This document shows positions 36,024 to 47,789 of a stretch of DNA of 64,000 nucleotides, piece after piece. The position numbers and the translations under genes are program-made. Below the pieces are notes generated by a model that saw only the letters and a program-made list of their open reading frames with translations, did not search any database and was not told the origin of the DNA. The DNA comes from Chrysomallon squamiferum (taxonomy: Eukaryota > Mollusca > Gastropoda > Neomphalida > Peltospiridae): contig CM022672.1 of NCBI GenBank assembly GCA_012295275.1, positions 665,943 to 729,942 on the forward strand, read 5' to 3'. Position 1 is the stretch's first letter, and every line of letters begins with the position of its first letter.

Positions 36024-37127
36024 AAACAATTAAAATAAGTAAATACAAAAATGCAGAAACATCCAAAAGAACAGAAATATTCTGATTATACAATCTTGCA
36101 TAGGCCACTTTCTTGTTTCAGTGCACAAAAAATAAAGCTGAAAAATAAGCAAAATATAAAGTAAATAAAAAAAAGAAGAAAATCATATAAAACCGAAAAA
36201 ACTAACTTTTGCATATCAGACTTCAGAAATTAACCAGTTTTATTCTTCATTATAACCACATAAACCAATGTTAATAAAAACCCCACAAAAAACAAACAAA
36301 AAATACACAAAAAAAAAACATTCCTTGCAACCCAAACAAGTCTGGTGCTGTAGTGGGCGGTGCTGATCTATTTTTAGATAAATACATGTCATTTCATTTT
36401 TGAGATCAGCTTTGTTTATACAATTAAATAAGTAAAGTGTAATACATTAATCCTGCTGCTATTAATGATAGAAATATAGCAGAATTCATTCTGATAGTAC
36501 AGTATGGCTGGTGATAAAAATTAATGTAGATAACATCAACGCCCCCCCTCCAAAAAAAAAATTCTAGATTTTTAAGAGTGTAAGTAACAAGAAAAAAATA
36601 TTAAAATGTTGCTATTTTAGTTTCTGAACTCATGTATGTTCAGTTAACATTTATTCCTGTTTTATATGCAAGCTGATACAAATTGATTTACAGCAATCAA
36701 ATTTGACGAAGCATCACTTAAATGCTATGTTTACTGCAAATTTATGTATATTCACATGCACTTTTGTGTTGAATTCATTATAATTTATATTGCTTCATCA
36801 AGCATATTTATTTTGCAAATTGTAATTTATATGGAATTAAAAAAACATTAATAAAATGGTATAACATTTAAAATGTTACGAAAAATGTTTCTGGATGCTT
36901 TAACCTTTATAGTGATAATTAAAACTCACATATTACAGAATCAGAAGAGTTTATTAAAAATTTAAAATATTATTTTTATTAAAGTATATTTTTAAATATG
37001 TGAATATGTATTTATCAGTCTTAGCAGCTTCAAACTTTTTATACTAGTGTGTTACATTCAGAAGTTTCATATGTAGAAAACTTTCAAAAAAATCTTTCTC
37101 ACAAATATCACTTTTATTTTTCTTCAG

Positions 37128-37729
37128 CCAAACCATGGACAAACAATTTTCAGTGAGGTTTTTCACATCTTTGCTGGAGGCAGTTCAGAAGTTATGTAGA
37201 GAATATTTAGATTTTGACCAATGTGTTGATGTCAGTGGCTACCTGGCACTAGAGATAGACAACTACAGAAAGGAGAGATTTGTTATCAGTGAGTTGCTGC
37301 AGAGTACTGGAGATGTGATGAGCGAAAGTTACTGCACCAAGGCATTTAAAACACAACGCAGATATGCACCAAATAAATCTGATGAGAGTGGTGTTCTTAA
37401 AGAAAGAAACCTTGGTTCTAGACTAACAGATGAAGAGAGAACATCAAATCTGAGTGCTGCTTCATCTAAACAGACGTCTGCAAGAAACAGTTATAGTAAA
37501 AATGCTTCATCTCATACAGTTGCACGTGGTGATGAGGCGTACCATTCTGATCAAAGTGCCATGTCAGGAGACTACTATCAGTGTCCTAGACAGAGTAATT
37601 CTGAGTGGAATCCAGTGATAGGCTCTGTTCAGAGTCTCAATTCACCAGGCAGTGTAGGACGGACTAGTAGTAATAAACGTAGTTTGCCATCTACTGCAGA
37701 ATTACCCAATGCAAAGACTCTCAAAATAG
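37128..37729 (+). CDS. Gene 3 exon 1: shared N-terminal domain plus linker
   Basis: The acceptor TTTTCTTCAG ends at 37127. Seven 5' UTR bases precede the ATG at 37135. There are 198 codons plus one base, then an AAAATAG|GTAAAT donor (phase 1). Residues 1-73 are the domain shared with genes 1 and 2 (MDKQFSVRFF...SESYCTKAFKT). The remainder is a Ser/Asn-rich linker without a recognised fold, ending in NKRSLPSTAELPNAKTLK, a basic stretch at the same place as in the paralogues and a possible nuclear localisation signal. Reading past the donor gives a short hydrophobic tail and a stop at 37788, which is intronic. Confidence 0.9.
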
Positions 37730-38186
37730 GTAAATACATTAGAGGAATATTATTTTTTACAAAAATGTTTGTCACCTTGTTGCATTAAAAAATATTTATT
37801 CAGAAAGTAATTTGTTATTAACATGTTCTTCTTAAATATTTATTATGTTTTAAAATAGTATAAAGTCTAATACATCTTATTTTGTGAAATATAAATGGTG
37901 GTTTATGCTTATTTGTTACTGTCCATCATATTAGTCATTAGTTAAATGTTATTTCTATTCTGCCACAACCACAGACAAGTTTGTAAAATATTCTGTGGCA
38001 TAGTGCACATATAAGATATTATCCTGCTTCAACACAAGTTTAATTTCTTAATTGATGTATTTTCTGTTGTATGATTATAGTTTTTTTGGTGTGTATAATA
38101 CTATATGCATACATACATACATTATATAAAAAAAAATAGTACTTTGTTGTTGTTAGTATTGTGATGTAGTTGATTCATTCTTTCAG

Positions 38187-38527
38187 AAAATACAAGCACG
38201 CAGCACAGTTTTCCTACTCAGTTCTCTGACAAGTCGCATTTATCAGCTGATCAAAGTGATGGGGACACTGGTGACACAACAGCGCAGGGCTCATACACAG
38301 ACACTGTTCATTTACCTAGTACTGTACAGGTGAAAGAGGAGGAGCTTGATGATTGTGTTTTAATAGACAGTGCCGATGAAGCTGATGTAAGAGATATTCA
38401 TAATGTGCTTGGTGCAGATGATTCAAACAGCTCAATGTATGACAGCTCAGGCCTGCAGATGTCATTTTCGTCACCTGGGGAAGGGCTACCAGGCATGTCT
38501 GACCAGTCCAGCTCCAGCCACCAAAAG
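38187..38527 (+). CDS. Gene 3 common exon 2 (acidic linker with SUMO-type motif)
   Basis: The acceptor CATTCTTTCAG ends at 38186. Two leading bases complete the phase 1 codon, 113 codons follow, and a CAAAAG|GTAGGT donor leaves phase 0. The ORF is open through the whole segment. It encodes a Ser/Asp-rich linker with VQVKEEELDDCVLIDS, which combines a SUMO consensus (VKEE) with an acidic run and a hydrophobic VLID patch of SUMO-interacting type. This aligns with VVVKEEKQDD in gene 1 exon 2. The phase 0 donor fits the basic exon at 41954 and all psq exons downstream. It is the last exon common to all predicted gene 3 isoforms. Confidence 0.87.
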
Positions 38528-39158
38528 GTAGGTGACCTTGATTTGATAATTTGAGACCTTTCTTATTCCGTTGCCACTAATAAATTGACCATCGTGTGAA
38601 AGCTTTCTTTACATGAAACCTCCACTAGAAACTTGTAACAGCTTTTGTAATTCCAGATTTGAAAAATGCTAAATAGCAACTACTAACATTTCTTTATATG
38701 ATAACAAAAATTAGACCAGTCTAAAGCAGTAGATAATTTTCTATTTATCTTTCTATTTCTCGTTTTCTTTTTTTAGACCTATTTTTTTTATCTAAAATGC
38801 TTGTGTGGTCTTAGTAAAATTATACAAAAGATTAAAAAATACCAACCCTCCCCCCAAAAGAAAACAACCCCCCAAAAAACCTTGTAAATTCTTTCTATTA
38901 TAAAAATAGAGAGATGGGTTTGCTCGTTAAAATCTAATAACACAGCTATTGATTTTCTTACTGAGACATTTTCACAAAGATCTTTATTTGGGGAGCAACT
39001 TTGTTTCATATGGCATAAAACAACATGATTACAAAAAAAAAAAAAATATATATATATATATGTAAATTAAATTAATATCAGATGTGAAGGACAGAATTTG
39101 TTTTTAAAAAATGAAGAAAAAAAACAACTGAGCAAAATAACTAACAGCACAATGTTAT

Positions 39159-39184
39159 TTCTCTCTCTCTTTCTCTCTCTCTCT

Positions 39185-39260
<76 letters not shown>
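39159..39260. repeat. (CT)n followed by (AG)n, hairpin-forming microsatellite
   Basis: About 27 bases of CT-rich repeat (39159-39185) are followed directly by about 74 bases of perfect AG repeat. The two halves are complementary, so RNA from the gene 3 intron could fold here. The excess AG is also complementary to the CT runs at 58723 and 59281. Confidence 0.95.
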
Positions 39261-39261
<1 letters not shown>

Positions 39262-40399
39262 AAAAATAATAAAAAAATAAAATTACAAAGAAAAAAATAA
39301 TATGGCAACTGATTAGGAAAGGCCTCATTGTGACTAACTCAAAGTAAACCCAAGAAGACATTTACAGTATTTTACAAATCTACAATTATAAATTTGGAAA
39401 ACAAAATCAGGATATTAAAAAAGAAAGTTATTTTAATTGAATAGGAACATGCTAGATTTGTTTAACAAATTAGATGGTCAGATTTTTTTAGGAGTAGCAA
39501 TGAGGGTGAGGACAAAAAGTTTTCAGAGGAAATAATTTTTTATTGCAGTTAGATTTTATAGTAGTTTATATTTACTTATATGTTGATGCTAAAACATTAA
39601 CAAGCAATCTGAGTAAAGTTACATAAAATCACATCTGTTCATGTATATATAATCTAAGTGGACAGGTGAGATAAAAAAAAAAAAAAATGAATAATAATAA
39701 AAAGAACATAAAAAGAATATTCATGTACATTTAGTTCAATTTACTGTTTCATCTTTCATTTGATCAGCATAGTGTTCAAAGATGATAGCTTCATGATACA
39801 GTAAAATATTTTATATTTATTTCCAAAAATTAAAACACTGAATGATTGTAAATTTGAAGCTTATTTCATGTTTGTATATTGTAGATAGTTTTCTATGGGT
39901 TTACTTTGACCTGTTTTTGATTTTTATTTGTATTTCTCTTGTATGGTAATAATATCCATAGCAGGTTGTAGAAAGATGTTCCTGTAATGTTAACATTGGA
40001 AAAGTAATTTTACATATTTACTGGTATGTGTATGTAATTGTTTAAGTTCAATATTTCAGTGAATTAATATTAATTTTTTTTTTTAAATTTAATGTTGTTA
40101 ATCATCAGATGTATCCAAATTTCTGTGACTGTTCAGTGACTGAATGAAGATTGTTTTAAAAATAATACTGCTTCACTGATAATTATAAAATACAGCTATT
40201 CTTCTCTACAAAAGCAGAAATTACAGTTAATATGTTTTGTAGATAAACAGTTTAAGAAAACAAATGAAAATAACAAACAGGATATGATTCTGGATGACAT
40301 TTATCTGTTTCAGTTGCTGATTGGTACTGGTTGGTTTTGGGTTTTTTTTTTTTCTTAAATTATTATATTTGATTCTGATGGGCCAAATGTTAGATCATG

Positions 40400-40530
40400 T
40401 TAAAATATTTCACATTTTATTAGATTATTTTATAATGTTCCACATTTCATCAGATTGTTAAAATATTTCACATTTTATTAGACTGTCTTCAGATATTCCA
40501 CACTTTATCAGATTGTTATATTTTTCACAT
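40400..40530. repeat. Imperfect ~31-bp tandem repeat
   Basis: The segment AAAATATTTCACATTTTATT and related forms recur about four times with the pattern CACA(T/C)TTTAT(T/C)AGA. It lies in a gene 3 intron and no function is apparent. Confidence 0.7.
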
Positions 40531-41953
40531 ATTATCTCCTGACATGTATCTACATTGAACTGCTTCCTGGTTTGAGGAAATTTTGCCATGCTGCTTTTCA
40601 TATGTTGCTTTTCCGTAATGTGTAATTTGTGTTTGAACATATTATTACATCTGATACACTACACGTTCTGATAATCTTGACTTTCTGATTTGTAAGTAAC
40701 TATTACTTAATTATTGTTAATATATAACAGAAATGATTATTTATCCAGTTTCAAAATACCCAGAGGGTATCTGCTAGACTGGATTAAATCAACAATTACA
40801 GTCAAAATTTAATAACTTTTTTGTTGGCTGCGAAAAATGTCTCCCATTCCTGTTGAGCTTGTACAGTTGTAACTTCTAAGGGTCACTGGGTCATCCTAAA
40901 TTGACAGCTGAAGTGTATTGTGATAAGAAATAAAACCATAGCAGTTACTATTGTGAGCTCCACTATTTACCAAATTGAAAACATATTTTTTCATTATCAT
41001 GTTTTAACAACAATAACACAGCAGATATATGCAAAATGATTTTCTGTCCCCTTCACCAGTTCAACCAATTTGAAATTTCACCATTTCCAAAATAACCATG
41101 TATCTTTTTTCCCCTGTTTAAAAAGATTGTGTGATACAATTAATTTTTATGTAAAAAAAGTAAAAAAATAAAAACAAAAGAGAGAGAGAAAAGTAACAAC
41201 AGAAAAAATCTAAATAAAAGATGGTTTGGTCATTTGATAATTTCCAAAGGTCTATTCCTTTTAATAAAAATATTACTGTTTAGTTTTCTTTCTGTTTTTT
41301 AATTAATCATCATTAGAAGTCAGTGGAAGCATGATGTTTACCAATGAAGGTAAGAATTTTTCTTGTTCCTGTTCTCTTTTGATAACATCAAAAATGTGAA
41401 ATATTAAATCTGAACATATGAAGTTCGTTCAAATCTTTTTTATTTGGAAGTAGTATTCATGTTTCAGAGGTTTGTATTCAAATCAGTGCAGCAATATTTA
41501 TAAAAATAACAAAAGTAAACATCTGTAACATTCCAAACACACACAACCAAACTATTATTATTTTTACTTAAACATAACTAACAGTAACTTAAAAAAGAAG
41601 AAGAAAGCTATTGAATATGGTGATGATGGAAGGTGAAGACTAATTAAATAAGTTTTGTTAATGATTGACACAGTGTTATTCACTGATGGAATTCAGCATG
41701 TTCAGTGTGTGAATAGCTGTGATTTACAGTTGGAATTTTGTTTGGTGATGTTTTATTACTTTTCACCTTGCAAAGCTGTCATTGTGCCAAGAAAGTTATT
41801 TAATTTGATCATTTTCAAGTGCAAACAAAAGTTGACATACAGTGACTGAACTTTGGAAAAGTTGAGAAGTGTTGTTTTCTCTAAACATTTGATACAAAGT
41901 AAATTACTTTCATGATTGTTGCTTTACTGGATGTTTTTATCTCTCAACCAAAG

Positions 41954-42138
41954 ATGCCAATGTCGACAGTAGAGGCAAGCAGACTGTATCAGCAGCAAGT
42001 GAAATCTGAACGAGCCTTGTATTCACGATTCAGGATGTACAGTGCTGAAGGGGCAAGATTAAAAGGCAAGCAAGAGAAAACACCTGAACAAATTCGGCTG
42101 CTGAGAGAAAAAAACAGACTAAGAGTAAAAGCACACAG
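41954..42138 (+). CDS. Gene 3 alternative exon: basic, bZIP-like region (part 1)
   Basis: An acceptor ending CAACCAAAG precedes 41954. The exon enters in phase 0, compatible with exon 2, and 61 codons plus AG lead to a CACAG|GTATAT donor (phase 2). It encodes MPMSTVEASRLYQQQ..., then a Lys/Arg-rich helix with TPEQIRLLREKNRLRVKAHR. The NRLRVKAHR segment satisfies the N-x7-R spacing of a bZIP basic region, although the usual internal Ala-Ala is missing. The acceptor is weaker than those of the psq exons. The exon offers gene 3 an ending independent of the psq array and needs the 73-bp exon at 42417 to terminate. Confidence 0.75.
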
Positions 42139-42416
42139 GTATATATAATCCTGATTAGTGATGATTAATAACAAGAAAAATAAAATCCTAATTTAACAAA
42201 GTGATATCCTGAAAGACTGCATGAGATGTTTTTATATTTGTTGTTGTACTTTGTTCAAAATAATTAATTCTTCTGATACAATTTCATTGCTGTCACAGAC
42301 TGTTGACTTGTCTTTTCAAGGAAGATTATTGAAACAAAATGTAAATTTTAAATTTAATGTTCAGGTAGAAAAAGGGTCTGAAGCTCATCAAATATGTTTG
42401 GTTTTGTTTGTTACAG
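42139..42416. other. Short intron between the two basic exons
   Basis: 278 bases of AT-rich intron with GTATAT at the start and TTTGTTACAG at the end. Nothing else is seen. Confidence 0.7.
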
Positions 42417-42489
42417 GGAACGCAAAAAACTGATGGCACAGTTAAAAATGACAGTACTCCAGTCAAACTTTAGTGACACGCAACAATAA
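42417..42489 (+). CDS. Gene 3 alternative terminal exon: basic, bZIP-like region (part 2)
   Basis: The acceptor TTTGTTACAG precedes 42417. One leading base completes an Arg codon with the preceding exon, and 23 codons plus TAA follow (ERKKLMAQLKMTVLQ...DTQQ). Joined to 41954-42138, the basic helix runs on as KAHRERKKLMAQL. Leucines and methionines follow in a short amphipathic run, too short for a classical zipper. With the common exons the isoform is 397 residues. It was found by phase matching because it is too short to be seen as an ORF. Some other basic helical DNA- or RNA-binding segment is possible. Confidence 0.72.
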
Positions 42490-45371
42490 TAAGATCACAC
42501 ATTGAAAACAGCATTTAGAAAATAAATCAGTAAAAAAAATGTAGTTTTATAATAAAGTTTGATTAATCAGCTGATATCTACATTTATAAGAAGAAGAGAG
42601 ACAAACAAAATTGCTGAAACTTTGTTTGGGAAGTGAACAGTGCGGCAGTCTAGGACAAACAGAATAAACAAAACAGAATGTTTTGTACATCAGGTATGCT
42701 GAGATCAGTGGGTGAACATGTCAAAGCCCTGTATTCAGAATGTTGTGAAAACATCAGTGTCAGTGGATCAGTGAATGTAACAGATGTAGATAACAGATTA
42801 CTAAGAGAGAACTGAGAAGTGAGCAGCATGTGTGTGTTGAAGTTAAGTAACTTGTTGTATATTCTTTCTGATCATCATCTTTTCTAAATGTTGCAGTCGT
42901 CTGGCTTTGTTGAACACCTCAGACTTGTTGTTCTAAATTGTTGTGGACAACACTCTATAACTAATCAGTGTGGGCTTCTTCATGATATTCATCTCAGCTG
43001 GAATAAGAAGCAGTGACAGTGAAGCTGTTGTCCAGTGTAAGAAAACATCAGTTTGAACTTGCTAACAATACATCTTGTTGTTACTCTTTCTGCTGACCAT
43101 TATCTATTTGGTTACTCATGAAGTGCACACATTTCTGTTAACTTAGTTAAAATCAGTCAACATTTTGGATTACCAGTTTTATTTATTTTGTTCACCATTT
43201 TTTGTCCTTTGTTGCATATCACAGTGATGTAAGATTATTCAAATCAATCAAATACATTTCCCCAATACATGAACTGGTTGTTTAGTACAACGTAATATTA
43301 AATTTAAAGAAAGAAAGAAAGAAATACACACACACACACACACACACATTTATATATATATATATATATATATATTTTCTATTTTTTCTTTATTTGTTTA
43401 GTTGAAAATTTATATAGGTGTGTGTGTGTGTGTGTGGTTGTTACAGATGACAAACTGAAAGAATAATTAAAAACAATAAATAGAAATAAAAAGTGATAAA
43501 TTATCAGAACATTAATACAGTATTGTTGCTTCTTTATGTAACATATTTATACTGACTATTAAAGCAACAAAGTTAACTTTACAAAATGTAAAAAGAAAAT
43601 TAGGGTCACTTGAGACAGATTAATATTTATTTAGCTGGTTTTGATTGCTCTGGTTATGTTGAATAATAAAAAAAATATTTAGCTGATACTGTAGAAAAAT
43701 AGAAAAAAATATATCAATAAAATGTATGATTTCACAGTTATCTAACTAGACTGATTGCTATTTTACTATCATACTACCAGTATGTTTGCCATGTATGATA
43801 CTGTTTTTATCTCAAACTGTGTTACCCTAATTTCTCTGTCTTGGCACAGTGCAAATACTACATATATGGCATAATTCATCATTTTCTATCTTTATTGTTA
43901 AAAACAGACATACATCTAATAGTCTGTTATTCTTGTATTGTAATCTTCTGTCATTTTGTCCATAACATTATATGTTAACTGTATAAAGATAGGTGGACCT
44001 GCAGATTTCACATACTCACATCATGTTTCTTATGTATATAATGTGTTAAATTGTTTAAAAAGATATATAAACTGAGTTTGATTTAGAAGACCCATATTGC
44101 TAAACATTTAACCTGAATTATCATTAAAAAAATGAAAGAAAGAACAGATATGGATGTTTATGAGATAAAATTAAGTCAAATAAGCATACTATTGTTGTCT
44201 AGCAATGTTAATAAATTATTGTTTCCAGAGAAATTGTGTCATCTTATATTAAAATAATGTTTGTATCCACTTCAAGTGCTAAAAATCAGACATAATAATT
44301 ATAAAACAATGTTATATAGTTGTTTTTTTCCTGTATAATACTTGTAAGCACATTTATTCATAAAGTGTTTTCCAGATTAAATCATTAATGTTGTAGTTTT
44401 GTGTTGATTATTATTAATTTTTTTTTAATAATGTGGTTGTTTTCACTTTGGCACAATTTATTCATAAACACAGTTTGTAATAAATCATTTACCCAGGTGT
44501 ATGCACAAAAAACAATGGCTTTAACATCACATAGAGATGCACCCCCCCCACACACACACACATAGAAACTTATATTTGCTTCAGCTGCATGAAAACTACC
44601 AACAAAAAGTTACCTTCTTTCTAAAATAATATCACTCATAATAACTTTCTTTTCTTTGTTTTTTTTACCTGTTACTTGATAGTTCTATATTCAGATGTTA
44701 TAAAATGTATTTCTTTTATCTTGTATCCAGGACAGTGATCTTCATGCCTTGATTTTTGAAACTAGTCTATTTGAATATTAACTCCTCTGTCTGTTTCTCC
44801 TATCTCTCATCTGTCTGTGTCTAAACATGCAGATTTCGTTTTCCTTTCTTAATTTATGTTCTTTAACAGAATTATATTTAGAAAATTAAAAATATTAATT
44901 GATAGTTTAACATGATTTTGTAAAATGTATAAAGCTAAATTAAAAACTGATAAAAATAATAATAAAAATACATACACAAAATCATATGAATACCAGTTTG
45001 TATTCTTTATTTTATTTTTTTTATTTTTTAATAATTTTTATTTATTTATTTGATAAATTAGTTTTAAGTGCAACTGTTAGATAAAATAAGATAAAAGCAA
45101 AGAAATCCAAATGATTTTACAATAAAATGTACACTTTAGAGTGATTTAATACAATAATATTTCATTAATATTTTAGTGTTAGAGATAAACTCAGAGTAAC
45201 CCTGCTTAGCTCATGAACATTCATATTTTAATCAGTTTTTAGCTCTCAGTATTTGAAATAATGCAGAAAGAAGTATATTAATTTTTAAACAAGCTATGTA
45301 AAATACAGTGAAGTTAGTTGGTTTTATTGTTTAAGAGGTGAGTGTTGAATTTAAATATTTACTTATTTCAG
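42490..45371. other. Gene 3 intron between the basic ending and the psq array
   Basis: AT-rich sequence. (AC)n at about 43327-43348, (AT)n at about 43352-43374 and (GT)n at about 43421-43436 lie close together and could pair. A C-run and (AC)n occur near 44541-44562. No domain-like ORF is seen. Confidence 0.6.
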
Positions 45372-45815
45372 CAAGGTGTAAATGAGTCAATGAAAGCAAA
45401 CAGACGAGTATGTTTGAAAAACTACACACTGGAAAACCTCCAGTCAGCCATTACTTCAGTAATGTCGGGTGATATGACCATAAAAGAAGCCTCACGATTT
45501 TATAACATTCCTAAAGCCACATTGTATATAAAACTTCCCCGAGCTCACAAAGAACACATTTCTGTGCTGACAACTTCAGAGGAACGGGCACTTGTAGATT
45601 CAGCTCTTGAGAAATGCAAGGGTGGAGGCATTCTGAGTAAAGGACAGTTTCTGCTGAATGTCAAGAAACTGCTGGATGATGCAGAACGAGAAAACGAAAA
45701 GAAACCAGGACACACACCAAGACCAAAACGATTCAAAGACAACCTGCCTGATTATAGCTGGCTGGCTAACTTCTGCAAGAGAAATCCTCAGATTAAGAAC
45801 TGTTTTCCAAAATAA
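45372..45815 (+). CDS. Gene 3 alternative terminal exon psq1 (psq HTH + CENP-B/Tc5 HTH)
   Basis: The acceptor TTATTTCAG precedes 45372. Phase 0 entry, 147 residues, stop at 45815. A psq-type helix-turn-helix starts near residue 18 (NYTLENLQSAITSV, then IPKATLYIKLP as recognition region). A second HTH of the CENP-B/Tc5 type begins near residue 65 (LTTSEERALVDSAL) and ends with the family's landmark (DYSWLANFCKRNPQI). This pair resembles the DNA-binding half of pogo/Tigger-type transposases and of domesticated proteins such as CENP-B and Jerky. No DDE catalytic domain follows. The inter-HTH linker is longer and more Lys-rich than in psq3-psq10. It is predicted to give one gene 3 isoform its DNA specificity. 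Confidence 0.9.
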   Translation, partial: QGVNESMKANRRVCLKNYTLENLQSAITSVMSGDMTIKEASRFYNIPKATLYIKLPRAHKEHISVLTTSEERALVDSALEKCKGGGILSKGQFLLNVKKLLDDAERENEKKPGHTPRPKRFKDNLPDYSWLANFCKRNPQIKNCFPK

Positions 45816-47349
45816 CTCAAGTAACTGGATTTTAACAAGCCAAGCTGTGCATTTGAAGATAAAATGAGAAACAGTGTGTGAAAGTTATAAGTTGTCTTTA
45901 TTATTGTATGGATACTTCTTATTTATTATTATTGTTTAATAATTGTTATCATTGTTATTTCAAATAGCAGTTGAATGTGCCTTGTACATTATAAATTATT
46001 TGATTTAAAATCAGTTAAAGCTATCTGTATTAGGATGATGACCTCAAAAAAATGGCTGTGTTAGACAGTTACTTCAGGACAAAGATGAAAAAAAGAAAAT
46101 AAAAAAGTAATAAGAAAAATAAAAAGATAAAAACAAACTATTAGCCATTAATCATAGTTTTGTTTGTCAAGAACTCCATGTGACATTATCAATATTAGTT
46201 ATTATAGCTCTAAAGTTTATGCAAATCTAGCTTCTTTTTCTAATGTTTCTTTTTCTTTTTACATCATACACATCTTGTTTGTTTAGATTTTATAAGTTGT
46301 GATAGGAAACTACAGTGTTAAACAGCAAACATCAGATTGAATTATACCACATTACATAATTATTTACACCTGTAAGTTTGATGTACATTTTAACTAACAA
46401 AATAAATATATTTATAATAACTGTCTGGTAACTTTTTCTAAACTGTTACTTTGCTAATATGTAACATTATAAAGTGTTTCTGCAGGAAGACTTTCCAGTA
46501 AATAAACATTGTGATGGGTCATTCCGTGTCAAATCACCCCCAAATTTTTTTTTTAAACACGACCATCTCAGATTTTTTTGAAACTTGGCATACTTGTTGA
46601 TTGGGATCCCACAGCACCAAATACACTGACATTTTGACCTTCATTATGACCTTGAAATTGACTTTGTGGATCACATGACCTTGAGATGACCTTTCTTGAA
46701 ATTTAATCTCCCACACGTTAACTAAAATATATAAAAGTTTCAGAGGTGTAATATTCCTTGTTTAGCAGCAGTACACACACATAAATTGCACATCCATGAA
46801 AATAACACCTTTTCTGCCATTAACATCAGATTAGCTAAAACCTGAATGACCAATTCCTGATGTTAGGAATCACCATCTCTCTTGATCACCGAGTAATACA
46901 TTGTAGGCCTACATGCTATGATCATATGATATCAAACTACTTCCCACATTACCTTCTCACAACTTCAACAGTCACAGAATCATTTGGTTACCCACTTCCC
47001 CATAGTCTTGCAATTCTAGCATCCGTTGAGAAGATGCAATAGAAGGTGTATCAATGACACAGATGTCCCCTTTGCTAATCCAACAAGTGTCTTCTTCATT
47101 TGGCCAGTGAAATAACTTAGGTCTGTGAGGGTGCATGATACAAATGAAGACGTCTGCATGCTTTTCTGAAATGTCCTCAACTAGCCCAACCCATGCCTCA
47201 TTGACATACAGACAAACATAGTTTTACTTCTTAGCTACTCTGGTAACAGTGTCATATCATCCTCAGAATCCTGGACAGATACTAGTTCTGGTGGGTCACT
47301 GCAGGCTCAGCTTTAGGCATGCATCTTTGACTTAGACACTGGAACTAAC

Positions 47350-47772
47350 CTGTGAAATTGATGTGATCCCTTGACCATTTTGGCCACTTGAAACCTCTTG
47401 TAGTTCCAACTCATGCTTTGCTATGTGTTCTGGTGTGATGTTGAAAAAGTGAATACCTGGAATACTCTTGATGCAGAAGTTCATGATAGCTCATTGGTCA
47501 GAATTGGGTCTGTGTAGCGATGCTGCAAACTGACCTTTGTTAGCAACCTCTTCACCATCCCCCCCAGTTCCATCATGGGCATTTTTCCTGTGGCTTGTTG
47601 CAAAAACATTCCATTCAGCTTCCAACCCAAAGTCCTCTTCATGATGGCAATGATGGCTCAGGTTAATAAAATTGTTCTTATGTTTATACAGTCCAGCACA
47701 GCCATCAGTGTCACAAAATAGCGCAGTGAACTGAATTGATCTTGAGACTAGTTTTATCTCAGGCATAATCAC
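47350..47772 (-). pseudogene. Decayed transposon-encoded protein fragment
   Basis: On the minus strand a frame runs through SRSIQFTALFCDTDGC and WNVFATSHRKNAHDGTGG, is broken by a TGA after PNSDQ (47491), and resumes in the same frame with MNFCIKSIPGIHFFNI. The ATSH-x-K-x3-DG-x-GG pattern resembles a motif I associate with uncharacterised proteins of metazoan transposons. The fragment has no start and an internal stop, so it is a relic lying wholly inside the inverted-repeat element. Confidence 0.55.
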
Positions 47773-47789
47773 TGTATTACTTTAATATA

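Larger units (their letters stand above)
33526..37127. other. Divergent intergenic region between gene 2 (minus) and gene 3 (plus)
   Basis: About 3.6 kb lies between the two first coding exons, so it holds both promoters and the untranslated first exons, which I cannot place. It includes a hAT-like MITE (34129-34364), the CACGTG palindrome at 34608, and (GT)n-(AT)n at about 35988-36022. Short ORFs, including one inside the MITE, look spurious. Confidence 0.65.
38528..41953. other. Gene 3 intron before the basic exon
   Basis: About 3.4 kb. It contains the CT/AG hairpin-forming microsatellite at 39159-39260, short A- and T-runs, and imperfect ~31-bp repeats at about 40400-40530. A 33-bp candidate exon at 41317-41349 with a good donor would introduce a stop and is not called. 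Confidence 0.6.

Noticed and set aside
39098-39361. Arg-Glu and Ser-Leu repeat ORFs, also at 58601-58943, 59255-59479 and 60253-60519
   Set aside because: They are translations of CT/GA microsatellites.
41317-41349. 33-bp candidate cassette exon in gene 3 with a GTAAGA donor
   Set aside because: In the phase 0 frame set by exon 2 it hits a TGA at codon six. It could be a poison exon, but the acceptor (CATTAG) is poor and nothing else supports it.
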